From contig NZ_JARBUY010000002.1 in the NCBI RefSeq assembly GCF_028882255.1, forward strand, positions 384,342 through 448,341: 64,000 nucleotides of DNA. Reading direction: 5' to 3'. Position 1 is the first letter of the stretch. Every line of letters begins with the position of its first letter. Both the position numbers and the translations under genes were made by a program. Positions 1-7,911 of the stretch are shown piece after piece. The notes beneath the pieces are model-generated. The model did not search any database. It was not told where the DNA came from and saw nothing but the letters and a program-made list of their open reading frames with translations. The DNA comes from Maribacter polysaccharolyticus. Lineage in GTDB: Bacteria > Bacteroidota > Bacteroidia > Flavobacteriales > Flavobacteriaceae.

Positions 1-284
1 GTCGTCCCGATTTTGTGATCATGCAACATGCCCCGAAAAGGGTTGAGTACGACGGTTTTCCAGGCTATAGACTTCATTCGCTCAAAGAACAGATCAATGC
101 CGTTGAGGTGATATCGGGGAAAAAGGTCATTGCTGTAACGGTAAACCATGAGTTGATGGGCAGTGATGAAGAAATTAAGGAGGCCTGCAAGAATATTACC
201 CTGGAGACCAAACTGCCCGCTTTTGATGTTTTGCGATTCGGGGCAGAACCCCTTATAGCGATCTTAAAGGAACACTTGAAATGA
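1..284 (+). CDS. DUF1611 family protein, C-terminal part (DgcN-like), 5' end outside window
   Basis: Only the last ~94 codons are present; the frame is open to the window edge (reads ..RPDFVIMQHAPKR.. from base 3), so the start lies upstream. The QHAP motif followed by a region ending in a short helix resembles the C-terminal domain of DUF1611 proteins. In marine bacteria a member of this family, DgcN, is reported as a D-glutamate N-acetyltransferase that works with the epimerase-family protein DgcA. That pairing fits here, because a dipeptide-epimerase gene is encoded three genes downstream. The stop codon overlaps the next start as ATGA, implying translational coupling. Family assignment is fairly good; the exact substrate in this organism is inference. 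Confidence 0.7.
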   Translation, partial: RPDFVIMQHAPKRVEYDGFPGYRLHSLKEQINAVEVISGKKVIAVTVNHELMGSDEEIKEACKNITLETKLPAFDVLRFGAEPLIAILKEHLK

Positions 285-1801
285 TATCCGCTAGCGCACT
301 TGTGGTTTTTCCCAAACTCTCGGTACACGACATCACTGTGGAACCCAAGAGGGTAAAAGCCACTTATACGATCGTAAAGCAGGATGGATCCCATGTTTCA
401 AATGAGTTGATCTATTCCTATGACAAGGTGTATTTCGATGGGAAAAATGCCGAAGATGTTAATTTGGCATCCATGATGTTGGCACAGGTGGCCCTGAATT
501 ACGGACTCTTTTTTGAAACCATTCAGTTTGATGGCCTGTATGAAGAGGTGGATAAAAGCTTCCTTAGGGATATGATGGAGAATACCTCAAGGGAAATACT
601 GGTCAATAAATTCCTGCATAAGAATGAATTTTTAAAACCTCCTTTCGATACCCTTCAAACGGAAAAGCTCAAGCGATATACCGCAGCACAAATCGAATTC
701 ATAAATACCCGATATGCCCCATTAAAGGTTGAAAGGAAACCCATTGAAACGGATAAAAACCGTTATGCGATTTTAAGTAGTGGGGGAAAAGACAGTCTGT
801 TGACCTATGGGATCATAAAGGAAATCGGGGATGCCCATCCGGTATTTATCAATGAATCGGGTAGGCATTGGTTCACCGCGGTCAATTCGCATAAATATTA
901 TAAGGAAATCGAGCCCAATACGGCAAAACCTTGGTGCAATAGTGATCGCATCTTTAATTGGATGGTGAAACAGATGCCTTTTATCAAAGAAAACTTTCAG
1001 AATATCAGGGCCGATATTTATCCCATTCGTTTATGGACCGTGGCAGTTTTTCTTTTTGGGACCCTTCCAATCGTACGTAAACGCCATATCGGGAACGTAC
1101 TTATCGGGAACGAGTATGATACCACGGTAAAGGGGAACCATGGGGGAATATCACATTACAATTCCTTGTATGACCAAAGTAAATATTTTGACAATGCCCT
1201 TACACGCTATTATAAGAAGAAGGGTTGGGACCTTTATCAATATTCGATCTTAAGAAGCCTATCCGAACTGCTGATATTGAAAGTGTTGGTAAAACGCTAT
1301 CCCGACTTACAGGCCCATCAGGTGTCCTGTCATGCCGCCCATGAAAAAAACGGCAGGATGTTGCCTTGTGGAAATTGTGAAAAGTGTCGGCGAATCGTGG
1401 GAATGTTGAAGGCATTGGACGAAGACCCCAAACGATGTGGGTATACCCAAGAACAGATAGAAAAAGGGTTGAAGGCATTGTCGGCCCGCAGTGTAAAACA
1501 AATCGGTAGCGATGCCGCCCATCTGTATTACCTGTTGGTAGAAAAAGGGTTGATCGATAAAACCGGCCATACCCTGAAATTGGCAAAGGAGCATCCGGAA
1601 ATCGTGAAGCTACGGTTTGATAATGAACGAAGTATGATGAACGATTTGCCTATGCAAATCCGTAAACCACTTTTTAAAATTTTATCAAAATATTCAGAAG
1701 GCACCGTACGGTTACATGACCGAAAATGGCATACCTTCACCCTACGGAATGAGGATTATGAAATCCCTTATTTTTTAAATAATAACGATGGAATCAAATA
1801 A
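281..1801 (+). CDS. PP-loop ATPase superfamily protein with QueC-like cysteine cluster
   Basis: 506 residues. A PP-loop (SSGGKDS, about residues 166-172) marks an ATP pyrophosphatase of the adenine nucleotide alpha-hydrolase fold, which activates substrates by adenylation. Four cysteines near residues 350, 363, 366 and 369 (SC..PCGNCEKC) look like the zinc site of QueC-type enzymes. About 160 residues precede the PP-loop and about 130 follow the cysteines, so the protein is much longer than QueC and is not the queuosine enzyme. Its start overlaps the DUF1611 stop by 4 bases and its end overlaps the creatininase-family gene by 14. Within a D-Glu/dipeptide operon, an AMP-forming peptide-modifying enzyme such as a MurL-like L-Glu epimerase is one possibility, but I cannot confirm it. 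Confidence 0.8.
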   Translation: MISASALVVFPKLSVHDITVEPKRVKATYTIVKQDGSHVSNELIYSYDKVYFDGKNAEDVNLASMMLAQVALNYGLFFETIQFDGLYEEVDKSFLRDMMENTSREILVNKFLHKNEFLKPPFDTLQTEKLKRYTAAQIEFINTRYAPLKVERKPIETDKNRYAILSSGGKDSLLTYGIIKEIGDAHPVFINESGRHWFTAVNSHKYYKEIEPNTAKPWCNSDRIFNWMVKQMPFIKENFQNIRADIYPIRLWTVAVFLFGTLPIVRKRHIGNVLIGNEYDTTVKGNHGGISHYNSLYDQSKYFDNALTRYYKKKGWDLYQYSILRSLSELLILKVLVKRYPDLQAHQVSCHAAHEKNGRMLPCGNCEKCRRIVGMLKALDEDPKRCGYTQEQIEKGLKALSARSVKQIGSDAAHLYYLLVEKGLIDKTGHTLKLAKEHPEIVKLRFDNERSMMNDLPMQIRKPLFKILSKYSEGTVRLHDRKWHTFTLRNEDYEIPYFLNNNDGIK

Positions 1802-2588
1802 TAAAAGGTCTGGTTTTCTCTGGGAAGAATTTACCTGGCCAGAAATTGAAGCTTATTTAAAAACCGTTGATACGGTTATTTTACCCTGTGGGGCCATTGA
1901 ACAACATGGACCGCATTTGCCTTTGGATGTTGATTATTTTGATGCCAAATACATGGCCTTTAAAGTGGCCGAAGCCTGCAGTGACCCCAAACCCCTGGTA
2001 TTGCCTACGATTCCCTTTGGGGTTTCGTACCACCATGATGGGTTTAAGGGTACTTTGAGCGTGACCAATGATGCCTTGTCCAAATTCATCTATGATATCG
2101 GAATGAGCTTGGCAAAAAACGGGGTAAAGAAGATCATTATACTGAATGGCCATGGGGATAATGCCCCTACATTGAGTTATGCGGCCCAAATGATCAATCG
2201 GGATGCGAAAATCTTCGTAGGGGTAGATACGGGTGAGACCAGCGATATTGACCTGGCCGGTATGATCGTTACGCCCAATGATGCCCATGCGGGAGAAATC
2301 GAGACCAGTACTACCTTGGCAATACGTCCCGATATGGTGCAAATGGATAAGGCACAGGAGGCAACCCTCAAGTTTGGGAGTAAATACCTCGATTTTGATG
2401 ATGATCGCAGTATCAGTTGGTATGTCCAAACCGATAAGATCTCTGAAAGCGGGGTTATGGGCGATGCGACTAAAGCGACCAAGGAAAAAGGGGAGAAAAT
2501 GTGGGAGGTAATGATAAAAAACATGGTGCGTTTTGTCGAATCCATAAAGAATACTCCCTTGGACGAACTCTATCAAAAAAGATATTGA
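1788..2588 (+). CDS. Creatininase family amidohydrolase
   Basis: 266 residues, normal for the family (about 240-270). Creatininase-fold motifs are clear: PCGAIEQHGPHLPLDVD near residues 33-49 supplies the Glu, His and Asp metal ligands, NGHGDN lies in the middle, and DAHAGEIETS supplies the later His and Glu. Family members are metal-dependent amidases acting on small cyclic or linear amides, including creatininase, formamide hydrolases and MftE. The true substrate is unknown; creatinine is unlikely in this context. The gene overlaps the PP-loop gene by 14 bases and shares one base with the downstream epimerase (TGATG). It is therefore part of a tightly coupled four-gene operon around D-Glu-containing dipeptides. 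Confidence 0.88.
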   Translation: MESNNKRSGFLWEEFTWPEIEAYLKTVDTVILPCGAIEQHGPHLPLDVDYFDAKYMAFKVAEACSDPKPLVLPTIPFGVSYHHDGFKGTLSVTNDALSKFIYDIGMSLAKNGVKKIIILNGHGDNAPTLSYAAQMINRDAKIFVGVDTGETSDIDLAGMIVTPNDAHAGEIETSTTLAIRPDMVQMDKAQEATLKFGSKYLDFDDDRSISWYVQTDKISESGVMGDATKATKEKGEKMWEVMIKNMVRFVESIKNTPLDELYQKRY

Positions 2589-3646
2589 TGCGCATTACGG
2601 CAGTTTCTTACGAACGTCTGGATAGTAAGTTATCCATACCCTATACCATTGCCTACGAGACCATCACCAAGACGACCAATTTTATACTGGCATTGGAGAC
2701 CGATGGTAAATGGGTGGGCTATGGCTGTGCAGCTCCCGATAAGGTGGTGACTGGGGAATATCCCAAGGATGTTGAACGTGCGATCAACACCATTATTTCA
2801 CCCTATTTGATCGGCAAGGATCCTTTTGAGTATGCCTTGGTTTTAACGGAGTTGAAAAAACTTTTGGGTAAGCGGTCTTCGGCATTGGCGATGGTCGATA
2901 TGGCATTGTTCGATCTGGTTTCCAAAAAGGCGGAAGTACCATTGTATAAATTTTTGGGCGGATTCAGAAAGAGTATCCCCACCAGTATCACCATAGGCAT
3001 TTTGAGCCTTGAAGATACCTTGAAACAAGCCCGGGAGTACATTCAACAGGGGTTTTCCATAATCAAGGTCAAAGGGGGCGATGATCTTCAAAGTGATGTG
3101 GAAAAAATGATCAGGCTTTATGAGAATTTTCCCAAGGTCACTTTGCGTTTTGATGGGAATCAAGGCTATTCGGTTAAAGAGTCCATTGCTTTTGTAAATG
3201 CCACAAGCCATATAGGTATAGAGATATTCGAACAACCGACCAAACTTGAGGATGAAGAACGCTTGGGGTTGGTCACGAACCAGGTCGATATCCCTATAAT
3301 GGCCGATGAAAGCCTAAAAACTTTGACCGACGCTTTTCGGTTGGCACAGAACGAAAGGGTTGATATGGTGAATATCAAGCTTCAGAAAGTTGGGGGTATC
3401 ATGGTGGGGATGCATATTAATTCGGTCGCCAAAGCAGCAAATCTGGAAGCCATGGTCGGTTGTATCGATGAATGTGGTATGGGTATTGCGGCGGGGTTGC
3501 ATTTTGCGTTGTCGAGGCCCAATATCAAATATGCCGACCTTGATGGTCATCTAGAGTTGGAGGAAGACCCCTATAAAGCTATGTTTCGACTTGAAAAGGG
3601 TGTCTTATATCCTTTGGAAACCTACGGATTGGGATATTCCGAATAG
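2588..3646 (+). CDS. Dipeptide epimerase (L-Ala-D/L-Glu epimerase or DgcA-like), enolase superfamily
   Basis: 352 residues from the ATG at 2588, which overlaps the previous stop as TGATG; a longer in-frame reading from 2501 lies inside the upstream gene and is not used. Muconate-lactonizing/mandelate racemase motifs are all present: the KVK catalytic lysine pair near 160-162, metal ligands in RFDGNQ (Asp189), EQP (Glu215) and ADES (Asp240), and the opposite-face lysine in NIKLQK (Lys264). The family epimerises the Glu residue of L-Ala-D-Glu during murein recycling, or N-acetyl-D-Glu in DgcN-DgcA pathways. Either role matches the DUF1611 neighbour. It is the last gene of the operon, and a convergent gene ends 7 bases away. 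Confidence 0.88.
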   Translation: MRITAVSYERLDSKLSIPYTIAYETITKTTNFILALETDGKWVGYGCAAPDKVVTGEYPKDVERAINTIISPYLIGKDPFEYALVLTELKKLLGKRSSALAMVDMALFDLVSKKAEVPLYKFLGGFRKSIPTSITIGILSLEDTLKQAREYIQQGFSIIKVKGGDDLQSDVEKMIRLYENFPKVTLRFDGNQGYSVKESIAFVNATSHIGIEIFEQPTKLEDEERLGLVTNQVDIPIMADESLKTLTDAFRLAQNERVDMVNIKLQKVGGIMVGMHINSVAKAANLEAMVGCIDECGMGIAAGLHFALSRPNIKYADLDGHLELEEDPYKAMFRLEKGVLYPLETYGLGYSE

Positions 3647-3653
3647 GTAGGTG

Positions 3654-4118
3654 TCAATCCCTGGTGCCGACCTTCGTCGGTGATAGGTTCGGAAATCGGT
3701 CATTCGGCTCTATGTAATAATCAATGGAATCAAGGGAATGATCGGTTTCTATAAAATCGAGGATCTTGTCCATGATTTTGCCGAACCGCGATAAGGTGTT
3801 CAGGCGTTTGTTTTTGCCGATAACACTTGATATGGTTTCATCCCGATTCCCAAATCGGTAACCCCCTTTCTTGATCCAAAGTACATTCAAGAGGTGTTGC
3901 ATCACCACATTGCCCAATTGATCGATCGAAATCGCGATTTGCAACAAGTATTCCCCTATACCTGGGAACCCTTTGGTGAACAGCCTGTTGAAAATACCGT
4001 AGACCAGGCCGAAGGGAGTGGTGAGTACCACCAGGACAATGGAGATAAGGAACAACAATAGCCCAATGAACGGACTTGCTTTTTGATTGGGGGCAGAGGC
4101 TTTCTTTTCTTGGATCAT
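3654..4118 (-). CDS. Hypothetical small membrane protein
   Basis: 154 residues, not recognised. A short polar N-terminus rich in Lys and Ala is followed by one long hydrophobic stretch (about residues 17-48) that could form one or two membrane segments. The rest is a soluble mixed charged region with no recognised catalytic motif; it ends NLSPTKVGTRD. The start is the ATG at 4118. It is convergent with the epimerase gene, only 7 bases apart. The end of the gene contains a small CCGAC/GTCGG inverted repeat (about 3667-3680) that might help terminate one of the two transcripts, though it lacks a T-tract. No function can be suggested. Confidence 0.6.
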   Translation of the reverse strand: MIQEKKASAPNQKASPFIGLLLFLISIVLVVLTTPFGLVYGIFNRLFTKGFPGIGEYLLQIAISIDQLGNVVMQHLLNVLWIKKGGYRFGNRDETISSVIGKNKRLNTLSRFGKIMDKILDFIETDHSLDSIDYYIEPNDRFPNLSPTKVGTRD

Positions 4119-4515
4119 AATAATTAACGAACGTTGTTATCATGTCCGTTATTGCTTTTTTTTCGATTTATGCTTGTCGGTTGCCTAAAATGGACTTGAG
4201 TGGTCCGATTACTGGTTGGGCAGGGACATCCGCTGTTTTGTATTGGGGGCAATCCTTGATTTACGTTGGATAATTAAGGAATGGGGCACCATGATAGCGA
4301 AAACCCGTGTGCTTTTTGTATCTTAATACGGGCTAAGGATGGCATAAATGGATTGGGTTACTTTTTATAAACGCAGAGGAAGTTCGGTAAAGGTCGATGC
4401 ACGACAAGCTTTTTGAATAGGATGAAGCATAGGGCATTTTTAGGTCGGAAACTTTTTCAAGACAAAATCAAAATGGGGTGATGTTATCCAACGATAATTC
4501 AATAGTGACAATGGA
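4119..4515. other. Intergenic stretch, divergent spacer
   Basis: About 400 bases between the divergently transcribed hypothetical membrane protein and the large permease. It must contain promoters for both. I see no convincing reading frame, no exact TAnnTTTG element and no strong hairpin. Confidence 0.5.
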
Positions 4516-6933
4516 ATGCAACAGAATTTTGTAAATAAAGTCCAAACCTTCGGTACGGCCCCCGTTTTTTTTACAGCCATAGCAACGATTTTGGGGGCTA
4601 TAATGTTTCTGCGTTTTGGTTTTGCCGTAGGGCAAGTGGGTTTTTTGGGTGCAATTGCCATCATCTTGATCGGTCATGCGGTGACCATTCCCACAGCTAT
4701 GGCCATTGCGGAAATTGCGACCAACCAGAAAGTGGAAGGGGGAGGGGAGTACTATATCATTTCCCGTTCTTTTGGATTGGTCATAGGTTCTACTATCGGT
4801 ATTGCCTTATATATGTCCCAAGCCATTAGCGTTGCTTTTTATGTCATGGCCTTTTCCGAAGCGCTAACCTCGTTTTTCGATTGGTTGATTTCCGTCATAT
4901 CGATGCCAGATTGGCTCCAATGGATATTAAGGCAAAAGCAGACTGTAGGTATCCCTGGTCTATTGGTACTTACGTATATCATGTTGACGAAGGGTGCTAA
5001 TTTGGGGGTAAAACTCCTTTATACCGTTGTGGCCGTTCTCGCCCTTTCCTTATTTGCCTTTTTTATGGGAACCACGGAGTATAGTAAGACACGCGATTTT
5101 GATCCCATTGGGACCATAGCCGATGTCATGGAACGGCCCGAAGATCCAACCGCACACTTTCCTGCCTTGGAAAACAATGCCGATTATCGGCAAGACAGTC
5201 TAACATCGGGGGAAATAACCATAAACGACAAGCGGCCCGATATGGGCCAAGCCCGGGAAAATGAAACCAAGGATGATTCCGGTCTCCCTGAAGCCATTGG
5301 TTTTTTCATCGTTTTTTCGATCATCTTTCCGGCATTTACCGGCATGACGGCAGGGGTGGGGTTGTCAGGAGACCTGAAGAACCCCGGTAAATCAATTCCC
5401 TTGGGAACTTTGGCGGCTACCCTTTGTGGTATGTTGATGTATTTTTTGATTGCTTGGAAACTGGCCGTATCCGCGCCTCCAGAGGCATTGGCCGATACCT
5501 CCCGGTTGATAATGGCCGATATCGCTTGGCAAGGATGGTGGATCATTCCGATCGGCTTGGCCGCGGCTACGATCTCCTCGGCTTTGGGCAGTATCATGGT
5601 CGCTCCACGCACCTTACAGGCCATTGCCCGGGACGGGATATTCCCGGCCCCTAAGATCAACAATTGGCTGTCAAAGGGAAAAGGAAATAAGGATGAGCCC
5701 TATAACGCCTCGGTGATTACCATCATCATTGCGGGCTTGTTCATCCTCATGGGGGCCTTGGACAGTGTGGCCCAAATAATTTCCATGTTCTTTATGGTGA
5801 CCTATGGTTCGCTTTGCCTCATTTCATTTCTTAACCATTTTGCCGCCGATCCGTCTTATCGCCCTAAGTTCAAAAGCCGCTGGTATGTCTCCTTATTCGG
5901 GGCCTTGAGCTGCTTTGCCCTTATGTTCTTTATGAATACGGCCTATGCACTATTGGCCGTTGTCTTGATTTTGGTCTTGTTTGCCTTTGTGGCCTATTTC
6001 AATCAGGATAAAAGAAACCTCGCGGTCATATTCCAAGGGGTCATCTTTCAATTAAGCCGTCAAATGCAGGTATTTCTTCAAAAAACCGATAAAGAACAAT
6101 CGCAAAGCTGGCGACCTTCGACCGTGGCCATCTCGGAGGATAGTTTTAAACGATTTTCGGCCTTCCAATTACTGCGGTGGATTGCCCACCGCTACGGTTT
6201 TGGCACCTACATTCACTACATCAAGGGCTATTTATCAAAGGAAACCAACCAAGAGGCTATTCGGTGTAAGGATCAATTGATCGCCATGGCCGATGAAAGT
6301 GGGAGTAATGTCTTTGTCGATACGTTGGTTTCCCCCTCATTTACCTCGACTGTTGCCCAGATCATTCAATTGCCCGGCATTGCGGGAAAGGAAAATAATC
6401 TGCTATTGTTCGAATATCACAAGAACCACCCCGACAACCTTCTCGATATCGTGGATAATTTGGGGCTTATCAAATCGGTAAATTTCGACCTTATTATTCT
6501 GGCCAGTTCGGAAAGGGGATTTGGACTAAAGAAACAGATCCATCTCTGGATTTGCCCTTATGATTTTGAAAATGCCAACCTGATGATCTTACTGGCGTAT
6601 ATTTTATTGGGGCATCCCGATTGGAAAGCGGCCACCATCAATATCCATGCAATTTTCCCCGAGGAGTCCATTAATGAGGAGCGGGAACGGCTTTTCCTTC
6701 TGATCCAAACGGGACAACTACCCATTTCCCCCAAGAATATTGAGTTTATAGCCCAAAAATCGGATAAGAGTATCAAGCAAATCATCAATGAAAAATCGAA
6801 AGACGCCGATTTAACGATAGTCGGCTTTATTGAAAAAGCCGTTGAGCATTTGGGTATGAAGGCCTTTGAGGGGTATCAGGATATTGGGAATGTACTTTTT
6901 GTCAATGCGGCAGAGTCCAAGGAAATAAAATAG
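4516..6933 (+). CDS. Cation-chloride cotransporter (SLC12)-like APC-superfamily permease
   Basis: 805 residues. The N-terminal ~500 residues hold the APC fold with about 12 membrane segments. The first is TAPVFFTAIATILGAIMFLRFGFAVGQ-like, with the broken-helix pattern and GQ-G motif shared with eukaryotic Na-K-Cl cotransporters. A polar insert (about residues 195-255) rich in Asp and Glu separates two membrane segments. The last ~300 residues are soluble and end in an alpha/beta domain (..DADLTIVGF..) like the SLC12 C-terminal, UspA-like domain. Such proteins move inorganic ions or amino acids; ion transport is inferred from the architecture. The gene stands alone on this strand and converges with ftsE. 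The start at 4516 is the first in-frame ATG before the first membrane helix. Confidence 0.75.
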   Translation: MQQNFVNKVQTFGTAPVFFTAIATILGAIMFLRFGFAVGQVGFLGAIAIILIGHAVTIPTAMAIAEIATNQKVEGGGEYYIISRSFGLVIGSTIGIALYMSQAISVAFYVMAFSEALTSFFDWLISVISMPDWLQWILRQKQTVGIPGLLVLTYIMLTKGANLGVKLLYTVVAVLALSLFAFFMGTTEYSKTRDFDPIGTIADVMERPEDPTAHFPALENNADYRQDSLTSGEITINDKRPDMGQARENETKDDSGLPEAIGFFIVFSIIFPAFTGMTAGVGLSGDLKNPGKSIPLGTLAATLCGMLMYFLIAWKLAVSAPPEALADTSRLIMADIAWQGWWIIPIGLAAATISSALGSIMVAPRTLQAIARDGIFPAPKINNWLSKGKGNKDEPYNASVITIIIAGLFILMGALDSVAQIISMFFMVTYGSLCLISFLNHFAADPSYRPKFKSRWYVSLFGALSCFALMFFMNTAYALLAVVLILVLFAFVAYFNQDKRNLAVIFQGVIFQLSRQMQVFLQKTDKEQSQSWRPSTVAISEDSFKRFSAFQLLRWIAHRYGFGTYIHYIKGYLSKETNQEAIRCKDQLIAMADESGSNVFVDTLVSPSFTSTVAQIIQLPGIAGKENNLLLFEYHKNHPDNLLDIVDNLGLIKSVNFDLIILASSERGFGLKKQIHLWICPYDFENANLMILLAYILLGHPDWKAATINIHAIFPEESINEERERLFLLIQTGQLPISPKNIEFIAQKSDKSIKQIINEKSKDADLTIVGFIEKAVEHLGMKAFEGYQDIGNVLFVNAAESKEIK

Positions 6934-6964
6934 GATGTCTTGTCCTTTTTGTGGAATGCTTTTT

Positions 6965-7648
6965 TTAAACTGCTTTCTGAACCACTTCGAACACCTTACT
7001 GCCATCGCATTTCAGGGTTTTTGAAGGATATTTCAAGATCAGGGCGTAATCATGGGTGGCCATTAAAATGGTGCGTCCGGATTTGTTGATTTCCTGTAGC
7101 ACTTTCATTACCTCCACACTGGTCTGGGGATCGAGATTTCCTGTCGGCTCGTCGGCCAAAATGAGTTCGGGGTCGTTCAATAGGGCCCGTGCAATGGCAA
7201 TACGCTGCTGCTCGCCACCTGAAAGTTCGTGTGGGAATTTGAAACCCTTGGTTTTCATACCCACCTTGTCCAAGACCTCTTCGATCTGGGCGTTCATCTT
7301 GGCTTGGTCTTTCCAACCCGTGGCCTTTAAAACAAACAAAAGATTGTTGTTGATGTTTCTATCGGGCAGCAATTTGAAATCCTGGAATACGATGCCCAAT
7401 TTTCTCCGTAAATAAGGAATGTCCTTTTCCTTAAGCTTCTTTAGGTCGAAGCCGACGATACGCCCTTCACCCTGCCGTAGGGGCAAATCCCCGTACAAGG
7501 TTTTCATAAAGCTACTTTTGCCGCTCCCGGTCTTGCCGATAAGGTAGACGAATTCGCCTTTTTTAATGTCCAGACTGATCTCTTTCAATACCAAATTTTC
7601 TTTTTGGAAAACCGAGACGTTTTGTAATGCTAAAATTGATTCCGACAT
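6965..7648 (-). CDS. ftsE: Cell division ABC ATP-binding protein FtsE
   Basis: 227 residues from the ATG at 7648. An in-frame extension to 7693 would add 15 residues and is judged untranslated, because FtsE proteins normally start MSE..LALQNVS. Walker A (GKTGSGKSS, near 38-46), the ABC signature LSGGEQQR and Walker B LILADEPTGNLD are intact. FtsE pairs with the membrane protein FtsX to control septal peptidoglycan hydrolases at the division site. ftsX is not adjacent, which is common in Bacteroidota. The gene is divergent from the TPR gene at 7912, with about 260 bases between them. Confidence 0.9.
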   Translation of the reverse strand: MSESILALQNVSVFQKENLVLKEISLDIKKGEFVYLIGKTGSGKSSFMKTLYGDLPLRQGEGRIVGFDLKKLKEKDIPYLRRKLGIVFQDFKLLPDRNINNNLLFVLKATGWKDQAKMNAQIEEVLDKVGMKTKGFKFPHELSGGEQQRIAIARALLNDPELILADEPTGNLDPQTSVEVMKVLQEINKSGRTILMATHDYALILKYPSKTLKCDGSKVFEVVQKAV

Positions 7649-7911
7649 AGTAACTTTGTTGATATAAAAGTAATAAGTTCTGCATGAAAACAAAGAGGGC
7701 CCCTTTAAAATATTTTACTTTGTTACAATTATGTTAAGGTTATACTTAGGTATGATATTTGCCGTTATTGTTTTTAGTTGATAAGGAGGCTGAATTTCAT
7801 TGTAAGGAATTTTTTTATTTGGGTAGATCGGAAAAGTAATTGCCGCCAGGGCGGGATGCGTTTGCGGAGTTCTGGATTCTACTACGGAAATTTTAAAATA
7901 GTTAGAACACT

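Noticed and set aside
1881-2576. A 231-codon minus-strand frame opposite the creatininase-family gene
   Set aside because: It lies wholly within a well-supported gene on the other strand, has no recognisable domain and a composition typical of antisense reading.
6934-6964. A short hairpin (GGA..TCC with T-run) between the SLC12-like gene and ftsE
   Set aside because: The stem is only 3-4 base pairs; too weak to call a terminator.
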